DNA of 64,000 nucleotides. Origin: Flaccisagitta enflata (Eukaryota; Chaetognatha; Sagittoidea; Aphragmophora). Shown piece by piece: positions 1-35,600 of the stretch; position 1 is the first letter of the stretch, and each line of letters begins with the position of its first letter. The notes beneath the pieces are model-generated. The model worked only from the letters and a program-made list of their open reading frames with translations, did not search any database and was not told where the DNA came from. Made by a program: the position numbers and the translations under genes. The stretch is from positions 30,008,001 through 30,072,000 of the forward strand of contig OZ231128.1 of the NCBI GenBank assembly GCA_965153355.1, read 5' to 3'.

Positions 1-23811
<23,811 letters not shown>

Positions 23812-23862
23812 TCTGATTAGACTTATCGTTCTTTTTTTCGTTGTTTCCGATTGTTGATTGCG

Positions 23863-23952
<90 letters not shown>

Positions 23953-23971
23953 GTTGTCGTTGTTTTCGTCG

Positions 23972-24063
<92 letters not shown>

Positions 24064-24213
24064 GCTGCTGCTGTTGTTGTTGTCGTTATTGTTTTTGTTG
24101 TCGTTGTTACTGTTGTTGTTGTTTTTTAGGATTTTGTCGTTATTTTTTGTGATTTTGTTGCTGTCTTTGCCGTTGTGGTCGTTGTTGTTGTGCTGCCGAT
24201 ATTTTAAAAGCAT
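23812..24213 (-). other. Upstream region of TSC22-type gene with (TTG)n
   Basis: Two long TTG blocks (23864-23951 and 23971-24070) read AAC on the gene's strand. The frame stays open as Asn/Thr, so this could be 5' UTR or an N-terminal extension. Confidence 0.5.
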
Positions 24214-24767
24214 CTAAAGATTTTCTTTTTTGGGGCAAATGTTGTAAAATTGCCCTTTCAGCAGTTACATTTTTTTCTCGTTGTTATCACGACTAAGATT
24301 GTTTTAGCGTGATTCTGAAAACCGCCCCCTGTGGTTACAAGCTAATGTTTTATAATTTTATTCATTAACTCGTTTCACTTTAAATGGCGAAGTTAACTGA
24401 AACAATTGACCGAGAAAGAGAAAAAGATCAAATTTAGTTAAACACGATAAGACTCGCAATCGAGAGCGGGGAAAAAACACTGAGCAGATCTAGTGTCATT
24501 TTTGTTATAAATGACTTTTTTTCATAATTGTTCAATGCACTCTCGTAGCTCTACATTCTCATTAATGTTTTCTCCGTTGGTCGGTTCGTCAGTCGACCTG
24601 TAAAGCGAAAGGTGGTTACTGCTCTGGTACAGTGGTACACGCTCTAGGCTCAACCTTAGGTCTCTTTTGGTCGTTTCTTTGTCTTTAATAGGCCAGTCAG
24701 AGAGAAAATTACTGTGTAGGAATCGACGTTGTCTATTAGTCTCATTAAAAAATGACAGCTGAATTCA
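24214..24767. other. Non-coding spacer
   Basis: No convincing gene, RNA or repeat end is visible. It is AT-rich upstream sequence between the TSC22-type gene and a Helentron-like element, and may contain that gene's promoter. Confidence 0.4.
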
Positions 24768-24956
24768 AACAAGGCCGGATACACGACGGTACCGTGCGGG
24801 TGGGCTGGGGCCGTAGGTTACTAGAGCACTTGGGCAGGAGCAGTGAGGCCAAAGACCGCAAAAACATAAAAAAAGTAAAATGTGAGAGACCAACCGCCTA
24901 ACCGACGGACGGACAGACAAAGCGGGATGCAGAGTCGCGTAGCACGCGACTAAAAA
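24768..24956 (-). mobile_element. Short Helentron-like element, AGTCGCG subfamily
   Basis: On the minus strand it starts TTTTTAGTCGCGTGCTACGCGACT, then CTCTGCATCC, GTCC repeats, a body resembling 40092-40299, and ends GTGTATCCGGCCTTGTT. The subterminal repeat is diverged (CCCGCACGG). Confidence 0.78.
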
Positions 24957-25980
24957 TGCGAAATCTGAATAACTATCTCTAAGTTGAATGCCCTCGGACA
25001 ACCACTATCACTGTCATGTCTATTATGATTGTTTTATAAATACGTTTTGTTAGGAATGTTTTTCTTCAGCATCTACAGTGACAAAATGACATTTTTTACT
25101 ACCCGGTGTTATATTTTACATTGCAATATTGAATATAGAATTAACGTCAAAGAAACTCTAGAATCACAGAGATAGCCGTACAGGTCGAAAGAGTTAAGTT
25201 GTCTATTCTTGTATTTCGAAAACTGAGACAGATCAAGGGCAGTCGTTTTGCACAACAGAACAAGTTCATATCTCCAGAATGACAATGGAATGAATGGATT
25301 TTGCTGGACAAAAAGGAACCTGAGAGTGTAAGTCTTTTCACTGAAACATCATCTCCATGCGCATGGGAAATTGAAAATCGGATTTGACAGTTTTTCTTCA
25401 GCATGTTTTGTCAAGGATCAAAAATGATAACAAAGAAGTATAAAATTTCGGTTGAGAAAGGCAATTTTGAAAACCACACCATCGCAACCTTGACATTTCT
25501 TTTTTGGCAACAAATGTTTTTTTTTTTTTTTTTTTTTTTGGGTTAGTTTTTCTTTTTAATTTCTCTATTCTTTCTCCTTGTATCTATTTTTTCTTGTTCA
25601 CTTTTTTTTCAAGTTCTCAAGAACCAAAATCGTTCAATTTCAGTTTTATTTACAGCCACATTCTGTTTACCTTCGCAAGAATGAACTTTGGTCTCACCTT
25701 TTTGCGGTCTATCTGTTGCTCTTTTTTGAGTGCTTACGAAGTGAGACTGGAAGTGGAAGGTGATTTCTTTTAACCGAAGAGGCACAAGACACACAAGGCG
25801 AAAAAAAAGTAGACCATGAGATGAGCTACAATGCGATGACTGGTCAGAATAAGGCTTGAAAAACGGATTCATAAATTAACACATACGACATCGTACAAAG
25901 TGATTTAGTATGTAGATATGTAAATCGGATTCGCGGATGATTATACATCACAATGAGCATGAGATTACAGTGATAAAGCA
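24957..25980. other. Non-coding AT-rich spacer
   Basis: I see no gene here. A poly-T run lies at 25518-25539. Open frames in this stretch are low-complexity Phe/Ser-rich reads. Confidence 0.4.
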
Positions 25981-26030
25981 GACCGGCCGACCGACCGCCT
26001 GAGGAGTTGCGTGTACGCAGATGTCAAAGC
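25981..26030 (-). mobile_element. Hairpin-end relic of a Helentron-like element
   Basis: GACCGACCGCCTGAGGAGTTGCGTGTACGCAGATG resembles the GGTC block plus AGTTGCG hairpin, with decayed arms. Confidence 0.4.
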
Positions 26031-26287
26031 CAAACTTACTAAAAAACTGATAGATTACGAGTAATGATTGATAAGCTCTAAATAAAGAATCAGCGTTTGA
26101 TGTAGATCTGAGAAAAGTTATGTGATTTTAAGCAATTTACAGTGACACATGTGGCATTTGTTTTTCATTAACGATAAAGAAAAAAAACTTTTGATGTGAA
26201 TTCTATGTATAGGAGCTATCCCAGTTCTGGATGCATTGTGATATTTTGTATCAAAGAGACTACTTTGGCTTGAATTTAAAGGGAAAA

Positions 26288-26450
26288 AGGCTGGATGCGT
26301 GGCTACCCCGGTCGCGTGCGGGTGGGCAGGGGCCGTATTTGAGGGCACTAGACCGGAGCATTTGGGCAGGAGCAGTTAGGCAAAAAACCGCAAAAACATA
26401 AACGAAGTAAAGTGTGACCGAGGAATCAACGGACCGAGTGAAAAATTCTA
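26288..26450 (-). mobile_element. Truncated Helentron-like element, AGTCGCG subfamily
   Basis: CTGGATGCGTGGCTACCCCGGTCGCGTGCGGGTGGGCAGGGGCCG, CATTTGGGCAGGAGCAGT and CGCAAAAACATAAACGAAGTAAA match the bodies of 24768-24956 and 40092-40299. The hairpin end is missing. Confidence 0.6.
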
Positions 26451-26465
26451 ATCTAATTTGATGAG

Positions 26466-26720
26466 AACAAGGCCAAGTAGGACAACGATGCGTCCTCTTT
26501 GAATGAATGTTTTTTTTTTTTTTTAATGAATGTCATTTATGAATGAATAAATGATATAACGAATGAATTACTAAATGTATGCTACTTTTACTGCGTTAGA
26601 ACCACTTTACTGTTGGAAAAATGCATGATTTTGATGTTTTTTATGAATGCGTTACCAACCAACAGACCAACCGACCAACGGACACAGCCGATTATAGAGA
26701 TGCAAGGACGCATCTAAAAA
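26466..26720 (-). mobile_element. Helentron-like element, AGATGCG subfamily
   Basis: On the minus strand it starts TTTTTAGATGCGTCCTTGCATCTCTATAATCGG, followed by GGTC repeats, a GAAT/ATTC-rich core, a subterminal GAGGACGCATC, GTCCTACTTGGCC and CTTGTT. It lies ~210 bp upstream of the autonomous element, in opposite orientation. Confidence 0.82.
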
Positions 26721-26928
26721 CGAGTTGGTTCCATGATAAATTGAGTGCTGACCGTCACCGAAGATCAAAATAACGCAGTCATGATTCGAGAAGCTAAGTC
26801 AAGCATTTGTCATTTATTTAGTTTGCCCTTTTTCTTGCCTCTGGTCTACAAACATCGCGAAATGTGGTCCAGTCTCCAGTCTCCACCAATGCCTATGCTT
26901 TATTTGGTATTGCTAATCTTGGATTCCC

Positions 26929-27010
26929 TTTTTAGGTGCGCCATAGCACCTCTATGAGAGGCTCTGTCTGTCGGTTGGTCGGTTGGTTGGTCGGTCGGTC
27001 ACGCTCCACT
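26929..27010 (+). repeat. Helentron 5' terminus: hairpin plus GGTC block
   Basis: TTTTTAG, hairpin AGGTGC-gccata-GCACCT, CTCTATGAGAGGCTCTGTC, then imperfect GGTT/GGTC tetranucleotides. The same order occurs in every short copy. Confidence 0.8.
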
Positions 27011-28079
27011 GTGGGCTGCATTGTGCGCTAGGTGGCTCATTGGGGATTAACATTACATCTTTTCCATTACATTGTTACTAATGAAGTATACAGAGTGAAA
27101 AACATTTTTCTTCATATTTTTGGATGTTATGAAACTATTTATATCCAATATTGACTCATTTCTATTGAATTTAGAGCATTATGAGCTTTGAGTACAAAAG
27201 AAGAGAAATTAGAGAAAAAAAAAATGAAAAATACTGCTAAACTCTCTTACATTTAGTATTCTAACTGTCTAAAGTTTTGACCAAATCAATTAAATTTTTG
27301 TCTTTGTTCAGTAAGATTCCTTAATAAGGTGCTCAGAAAAAATCATTTTTTGGCTCATTTAGCTCATTTTGCTCATTTTTCTTCCTATCAAATATAGATT
27401 TTTACTTTTATCCACATTATTACTTGTCCATTTTAGGCCAAGAAAATCGCAATTTGGACGTAGAAGGCCCGCTTGAGCCATAGCATTCTGGATTCAGGAC
27501 CCCTTGAACTACATTTTGGCATAGGTGGCTCATTGTGCGTCCTTGTGCGATTTTTTATATTTATAGGGTAATAAAAGCATGCAAATTAGGTCAAATATGT
27601 AGTAATAGTAGATTAATTTAATAGTGCTAAAAATGTAAAAAATAATGATTTTTTGAATTTTTCCAGACATTTAAACATTAATGAAGGAATCCAATCCAAT
27701 ATTGAAGATATCATGAGCTTTTTGTAATCTTAACAGATAATCCAAAAAATTCATTGATTTTTCTGGAAATTTAGCATTTTCCATAGTAATGTCCATTAAG
27801 GTCGCCTTTTTTCACTCTAAATTGCTATAAAACCTGTCATATGGACCGGTAATGTATGCTCAAATGCTACCATGACCATTCTACTTAGTTTGAGCCATAA
27901 GGCAGAGATGAAAATTTTCACCTAAATACCCAAGGAGCCATCTGGCGCAATCCGTGGCCCTTAGTGCGCTCGAGTTGAAAATATCAAGAAATAGTCAAAA
28001 TCACCGAAAATGTTTCTTCATAATGATTATATCATCGTCATCGTCATCATCATCATCCTCATCGTCATCATCCTCATCG

Positions 28080-28128
<49 letters not shown>

Positions 28129-29085
28129 TATCATCATCATCATCATATCATCAGCATCGCAGTCGTTGTCGTCATCGTCGTATTCGTATTCCGCTGTTAT
28201 CGCTATCATCGTCGTTATTCTTATCATGGTCATCTTTGCCGTAATCATGTTAGTAATATAGATCGCTCAAAAAAAAAAGATTTTGGTTAGGAGCTTAGGC
28301 ATCATTCATTTTCATTTAGTTCCGCTTTGCCGCATCTGGAAAAATCTCTACCGTCCCTACGTAGGGAGACCTCTGTGATCATTGAGATGCTTGATGAGTC
28401 ATTCTGAAGTTAGTCAGAAAAAAAAAACAATTTCTTGGAAGTGAAAGAGATTGTGAATATTACTCAAATCGATTCTCTTTTTATAGTCTCTGTTCGTCTC
28501 TCTCTCTCTCTCTCTACCAGCTGAAACCAGCCAAAACCAGCCGAGTCCTGATCGTGCTGACTTGCACTAAGGACTCCTCCTCTTCCTCGCCCTATTGATG
28601 TCTATGTAATGCCCTTATTCCACAAGCCAGATCGATTCCGCATAAATAGAGATGATCTCGATGTATCTGTCACTCGTTTTCCGAAATTTTTGACAAGATA
28701 TTGAATTCCTCAAAATCTGAATAAAATTTTCTAAGGAGTGACTCTCTCTCTCTCTCAAAATACTTTCTTAGTTATTCTCAAGAGTTCTCTTCTTCCCAAT
28801 CCCCATATCCCATTATTCTTTTATGCTCGTATCAGCAACGCGACTTAATATCGCCTATACACTGTACTCCATGTACCAAAACCTAGGCTGTCCAGTTGCT
28901 ACCCTAGAGCTTAAGAAGGGATTTTCTGTAAATAATTTTCATTGTTATTTTTAATTTTTTTACCTCTCATTGATACTTTTTCCTATCTTCTGATCAGCTG
29001 TTATCAACTTGAAATCACTTGGTACCAAAACCTAGGTTGTTGATATTCTGATCTGAGGTTTTTTTTTCTAATTCCTTGTTTGTAA

Positions 29086-29087
<2 letters not shown>
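27011..29087. other. Helentron 5' non-coding region with (CAT)n
   Basis: No coding frame of normal composition is visible. A TCATCA/TCATCG microsatellite occupies 28030-28150, and (TC)n tracts occur at 28497-28514 and 29088-29142, the last directly upstream of the first ATG. The phrase GGTGGCTCATTG recurs (27031, 27525). Confidence 0.5.
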
Positions 29088-29148
<61 letters not shown>

Positions 29149-29160
29149 CATGCAAATTCA

Positions 29161-29696
29161 TGATGGCGTGCATGTTTCCCCCACTTTTGTTAAAAAACGG
29201 TGGTGGTGATAGAAATATGTGCAGCTTGAACAGTAATCTTCAACTGTTTCGACATGTTCCAGAATTTGTATCTGAGCTGAACAATTGGAGGTCAGTAAGT
29301 CCTTTGCTGAATTCACTTCACACAATTTTGTCCAAATGTGGAACTTTGTCGGTGGTAAGTGCCTCAACTTTAAGATATCACTTAGAGGCCGTGACAAACA
29401 AACCATTGAATTCAGGGGAGCAACATGACACTATGGAATTTCTCAATTTTTTGCTGGATAACTGTCCAAACACTTTTTTCAGCTTTAAAACATCGCTGCA
29501 ATACAGATTTCTTATAGATGGTAAATCATCCCCATGTCCAACCTGTAAGCAATTTCCCCTAGCAGTTGAAAGTTCAGATAAAATTCTCAAGATATCATTA
29601 CCAAGATCACATATGCCTGTTAATCTTGAGAATTTAGTTAAAAACACTTTTTGGCTAGTATTCAAACAGATGGAAGAAGATGCAGCTTTTGTTTAG
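29161..29696 (+). CDS. USP-type cysteine peptidase, N-terminal half (frame-broken)
   Basis: The frame begins MMACMFPPLLL and carries a ubiquitin-specific-protease Cys box (NMCSLNSNLQ, with Cys at 29220-29222, matching N-x-C-x-L-N-S-x-L-Q) and the following box SGEQHDTMEFLNFLLDNC (family: Q-D-A-x-E-F). It ends at a TAG at 29694. The rest of the domain, including the His box, is in the overlapping frame that starts 29651. The switch lies near a TTTTT run at ~29648-29652, so a single-base slip, a programmed frameshift or an assembly error would each explain it. Helitrons of animals often carry OTU peptidases; a USP-like one is less usual. Confidence 0.72.
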
Positions 29697-32600
29697 ACAG
29701 CTCTTCCGAATCACCAACACTGCAATACATGGAAAAATTTTGTCTCATTAATTTCCCAGAGTATCTGATCATCCAGCTGTTACGAATGAATTGCATCAAT
29801 GCAAGAACAGTGAAGAATATGACATCAGTAATGGTTCCTCCTGAAGTGCTAGTTGATAAGGTTAGATACGAGGTTATAGGACAAATAACCCATATGGGCA
29901 CTGCAGAAGCGGGTCACAACAGGGCATACTTAAAAAGTGGAGGCAAATGGTATCTTTGTGAAGATGACAAAATTCCTAAGGAAAAAACACCTATTGATAG
30001 CAGCTCTGAACAAAGCTATGGTATTTTATTAAAAAAATGCCAAATACAACAATTACAGGCATTCACCACAGAAAGTCAGACATTTGCAAAACCCTCAAAT
30101 CACAATGTCCCTAAAAATTTTCCAACTACATCAAACAACAAACGACCATATTCTAGCAATGAGTCATTGTCATCTCAAGATACAGAGAATGATGAGAAGT
30201 GCAAGCCACAGATTCAATGCAAGGGATGCAAAAAACCATTTACATTACTGTTTTCTCACCTAAAGCGTAGCAGAAATTGTCAGGACCACTATGACATGGA
30301 AAAAATGGAACATGAAAATGAGCTAGAAAAAAAAGAAAAATCAAAATTAAGACAGCAAAAATGTCGCAGTTATAGAATGGAAAAAGATTTAAGTGGTTAT
30401 CGTGATGAAAGGAAACTAGAAAAGCAAAAGGAAAGGCAAAAAGAAATGGATGAAGACAAAAGGACTTATGACAATAAGCGAAAAACTGAAAAACAAAATG
30501 AAAGGAAAAAGGAAATGGATGAAGACAAACAGGCTTATGATGAAAAGAGAAAAAATGAAAGACGAAATGAAAGGCAAAAAGAAATGGATGAAGACAAAGA
30601 GGCTTATGACGAAAAGAGAAAAAATGAAAGACGAAAGGAAAGGCAAAAAGAAATGGATGAAGACAAAGAGGCTTATGATGAAAAGAGAAAAAATGAAAAA
30701 CAAAATGAAAGGCAAAAAGAAATGGATGAAGACAAAGAAGCTTATGACGAAAAGAGAAAAAATGAAAGACGAAAGGAAAGGCAAAAAGAAATGGATGAAG
30801 ACAAAGAGGCTTATGATGAAAAGAGAAAAAATGAAAAAAGAAATGAAAGAACCAAAGAAATGGCAGAGAATGTGGAAAAATATAGACTAAAGTTAAAGAT
30901 AAGCAAACAAAAAAGTAGATTGAACAGTTCAGATTCTGCGTTCAAGAGAAAAAAAGGGTTCTATGCATCCATTCGCAAAGGCCGTGTATATTTTTGTATC
31001 TGCTGTCATCGAAAATTGTATGAAAATCAAGTCATAGAGTTGGATGATGAATGGCAGGACTGTTATGAGAAGCAATACCCAGAGTCTTTTGCAAAGTTCA
31101 TAGGGCCAATACCACGACGGAATATCTTTCTTCCATGCCTAAAAGGGATGGATCCAGAGCAATTATCTAGTAATCATGTCTGCTACACCTGTAAGACTTA
31201 TCTTGAGCGGAATGCCATGCCTCCCATGTCAAATCAGAACAACTTGCAGCTCATTGATAGAAAGAATCATCCTGAGCTTAATCTGAGTGAGCTTGAACAG
31301 CAACTGATTGCCCTCAATCTAATATTTCAAAAGATAGTTCTACTACCAAAGACTAGAATGAGTGCTATGAAAGACAAAACAGTGAGTGTTCCGGTTTCTA
31401 CAGCAGATGTGGCAGAAACTATAACAAAATTGCCTAGAACTCCTACAGATGCAAGCCTTACTGTTGTACAACTCAAACGTAGACTAAACTATCCAGGGGT
31501 GCATAAGCAACAACTGATAAACATGAGTAATGTAATGCAAGCCTTACGTACCTTTATAGAACTTAAAAACCCTTATTACCAAAATATCCTTGAAGATAAA
31601 CAATTTAAAGAAAGATGCCAAAAAACTGATCCAGAAGGATTTAGAATACTGTTTCCAGAGGAAGATATTAATCTATCAGATTTTGAGATAAATTCTCAAA
31701 GCTGTAATGATAAAGAAGTGAATGAGATGGAATTTGATAAAAGCTCCCAAAATGCTGTACAACCTGATGAATCTAGCAAAAATCAAGATTGTGAAGAGGA
31801 AGAAAATGAGTATTTGGAAAAGGATGTCATTGCAAAAAGCCAATTCAATTACAATCGCTCCACCTGCTTTGGTGAAAATCACCCTGAAATAGCCATAGAG
31901 GAGAATGTTAATGATGTCACCCAAGTTGCGCCTGGTCAAGGCAAGATACCACAAAGTATACTGCAGGAAGAGAATATTGATGTGAAATCATTTCCCTGTC
32001 TCTTTCCTAACGGCAGGAATGGGAAAGACGAAGATAGAAAGGTTAAGTTGGGAGAACAAGAATATTGGTGTCAACGAATTCTCAACGTGGATGATAGGTT
32101 TGGGAATTGCCCTGCTTTCACATTTATGGCTGCAGCACACACTGAACAGAAGCAAATTCATAGGAACATTAACCTTTCATTTCAAAGAGGGCTTGAAAAG
32201 ATGAGGCCTGATGGCACATGCATTTACACCCTTGATGATCCATACATGGTATTGGATCAAATCAAAAACACCCCTCGTTACTGGAAAAAAGCAAGACAAG
32301 AGTTGTATGCTAAGTTGGAGAACCTTGGGCCTTTCACCTTTTTCTTTACACTATCGTGTGCTGACATAAGGTGGCCTGAGAACTTTACATCTCTCCTGGA
32401 AGGTCACAAAATTGAATTTGAATGCTTGAATGGCAGGGAACAATTCTACATAGATGGAGAAAAATTGGATGATTATCTAAAGGCATATCCCAGTAAACAT
32501 GAATTCATCAAAAACAATCTATTAAATGCAACCCTTAACTTCCAGCAAAGGCTAAAGATGTTTCTAAAGCACATCGTTCTTTCAAGCGGATCCCCTCTAA

Positions 32601-35600
32601 CACTTGAGTATTTCAACTATCGGATAGAATTTCAGCTAAGGGGCGCTCCCCATGCACATGGGACATTATGGATGGACTGGAAAAAGTTCACTGCCTTACC
32701 TAGGGATGATGTCAGTAGAATAGTTGAGGCACTCAATTTCATAAAATCAGAAGAAAAGCTTGATATAAGTCACAAGCAATCTCTGGTAAAATTTGCAGAT
32801 CTTTTTGTCTCTGTTACATTGAAAGACCCATCAACATATGATATAGTAAAAGAAGTCAATGTTCACTACCACACGGCAAGGGCTTGCAAAAAATATGGTA
32901 CAACATGTAGATTCAAATTCCCAAGATTTCCAACTTATAAAACCATTATAAGTGCTCCATTAAGAATCCAATTTCCAGATGAGACAAAACGGAAAAAAAT
33001 GATGAGTAGGTACACTCTGTTTCTTGAGGGTGTGATGGAAATCTTAGAGAATGAGGACACAATGCGTGGTATATCTTCATACTGCAATGATGATATTGAG
33101 GGTATATTTGCGGAAAGATACCTGAAATTTAGATTCCAAGAATTGATTGATGAGGGGAAATACAATAAGGAAAAGAAAGTTAAAATACCTGATGATATGC
33201 TCTACTTTGTACAAAACATAGTGGATGAAGCCGGTTATACATCAATAAAGGCACTTGAAGCAAAACTAATATCACTGGATTACCAAAATGAAAGATTGAC
33301 AGAGTTGATTAAGAAGAGGATAGAAAAACTACTTGAGCATGTAGACCCAGAAAAAGTGGATAAAAGTGTAGAAAGCAGACTTCAGGAGTATGAAGCAGCA
33401 TTATCAGTCAACAAAAAAGGATACTCTATCCATTACAGGCGAGATGTAGATGAAATAATGGTGAACACTTACAACCCTGAATGGATAAGGGCATGGAATG
33501 GAAATATGGATTTTCAGCTTTGCCTAGATTATTTTGCAGTTATTACTTACATCAGTGACTATTACAGTAAGGATGATTCAGGCACAATGAAGGTTTTACA
33601 AGAAGCTCTCAAAAGTTCTATGAATGAGGATCTTCGGTCGAGATTAAAGAAAATGGTTTCAGTCTTCCTGACACATAGACAAATGGGTGAGAGTGAGGCT
33701 TATTTCCGCATTATTCCTAGCATGCACATGAAAGATTCCAACATAACATGTGTTTTTGCACAAACAGGCTTCAACCCAAGTCGCTACCTTGAAAAGATAG
33801 AGGAAAATGAAGTTTCATCTTGTGAAAAGGTAGTTGAAGTAGAAGGCAGGCAAGGAAAATATCAAGAAAAACCCTCCATTTACGAAAAGTATCTTAGAAG
33901 AAATTGCAAACTTCAACCACATTTAGAAAAACTTAGCTATGCTCAATTTGTCAAGAGATATAAAGCATCAAGTAAATTACCAGAAGACTTTGATTATGCC
34001 CCAGTTCACGTAAAAAAAATCTATGATGTAAATGGGAAAGCGATCTATGAAAACCACATTGTTACTTACAATTATGATGAATCAGATGATGCAATAGAGC
34101 TTCCTTTGTTCATAGTGATAAACAACCTCAAACCAGGTGAACTTCCATACATGAAGCGAAGAAAATCCCAGGTACTTAGATATCACAAGTTCAATAAAGA
34201 AAAACAGCCGCATGAGTACTACTACAGTGAGTTACAGCTGTATCATCCCCATTCTAATAGAAAAGTAGGAAACTTAGAGAAGGAAAAAGAGAATTTTGAG
34301 CTGTGCCAACAAACTTACATGAAATCTAATCTCTGGCAAGTGAAAGAAAAAATAATGGAATTCCTTGAGTCTGTGGAAGAAGGCTTGGAAGCAGCTAAGG
34401 CAATGCAGGATGAAATGGGTGACCTGCTAGACCCTCAGAATGAGCAAGATAGAGATGAATGTGAGGCAGAAGGAGTGGAAGATCATCCAGACTTTATACA
34501 TGCAGATCCAAGTAACATAGAGAAAGATTCTGAAAATACCTCAGGCCTTTTCAAGACAGTCACACTGGATAGTGATGAAAAATTAATGGAACTGACACTT
34601 AAGCTCGATCCCGATCAAAGACTGGTGCTTAATGTTTCATTAAATTATGCTAGACAGTTACAAATAGCCAGAAAAACACCAATGAGGATAAATCCACCTC
34701 TTTACATCATTCAAGGAGGAGCAGGGGCTGGGAAGAGTATGCTGATTAACGCCATAGGACAGTGGTTTGAAAGAACTCTGAGACAGTCGGGAGATGATCC
34801 AGATAAGCCATATGTCCTCATCACAGCATTCACAGGCTGTGCAGCAGCGAATGTAGATGGAATGACTCTCCATAGTGCCTTCAATTTCAATTTTGGAAAT
34901 GAGTTTCTTTCTCTTGGGGACAAAACACGTGATGAAAAAAGAGAACATTTGAAAAATTTGAAATTGGTTATAATTGATGAGTACAGCATGTTAAAGGCTG
35001 ATATGTTTTACCAGCTTGATCTTCGCCTCAGGGAGCTTAAGCAAAATGTGGATGAAGTTTTTGGAGGCTGCTCCATGCTGCTATTTGGAGATATACTGCA
35101 ACTGAAACCTGTAATGGGGCGTTACATCTTTGAGAAACCATTATGTGCAGACTATCATCTACCATATATGATAGACTCACTTTGGCAAAAATTTCAAGTT
35201 CTGTTCTTGAGCTATAATCATCGGCAAGGAGAAGACGGCGAATACGCCGAGATATTAAATCGAATCAGGACTGGACAGCAAACAGAAAATGACTGCAAAA
35301 CTCTGGAACAACGTGTAAAGGCCCGAGGTGATAGCAATCTACCGAAAGAAGCACTCTACATTATCTGCACAAACGCCGGAGTGAATAGAATCAATGACTA
35401 CAGATTAGAAGACTTGGATGGCCAACTTTATACATTTAATGCTTATGTTACTCGATCTGGAAAGCCTGTGAAGAAGCCAAGATTAAAGTCGGACATGTCA
35501 ATTTATAACACACCTCTGCAGTTTGTTCTTAACCTAAAAGTTGGAGCGCAAGTCATATTAACCTATAATGTTGATGTTCTGGACTCATTAGCAAATGGTG

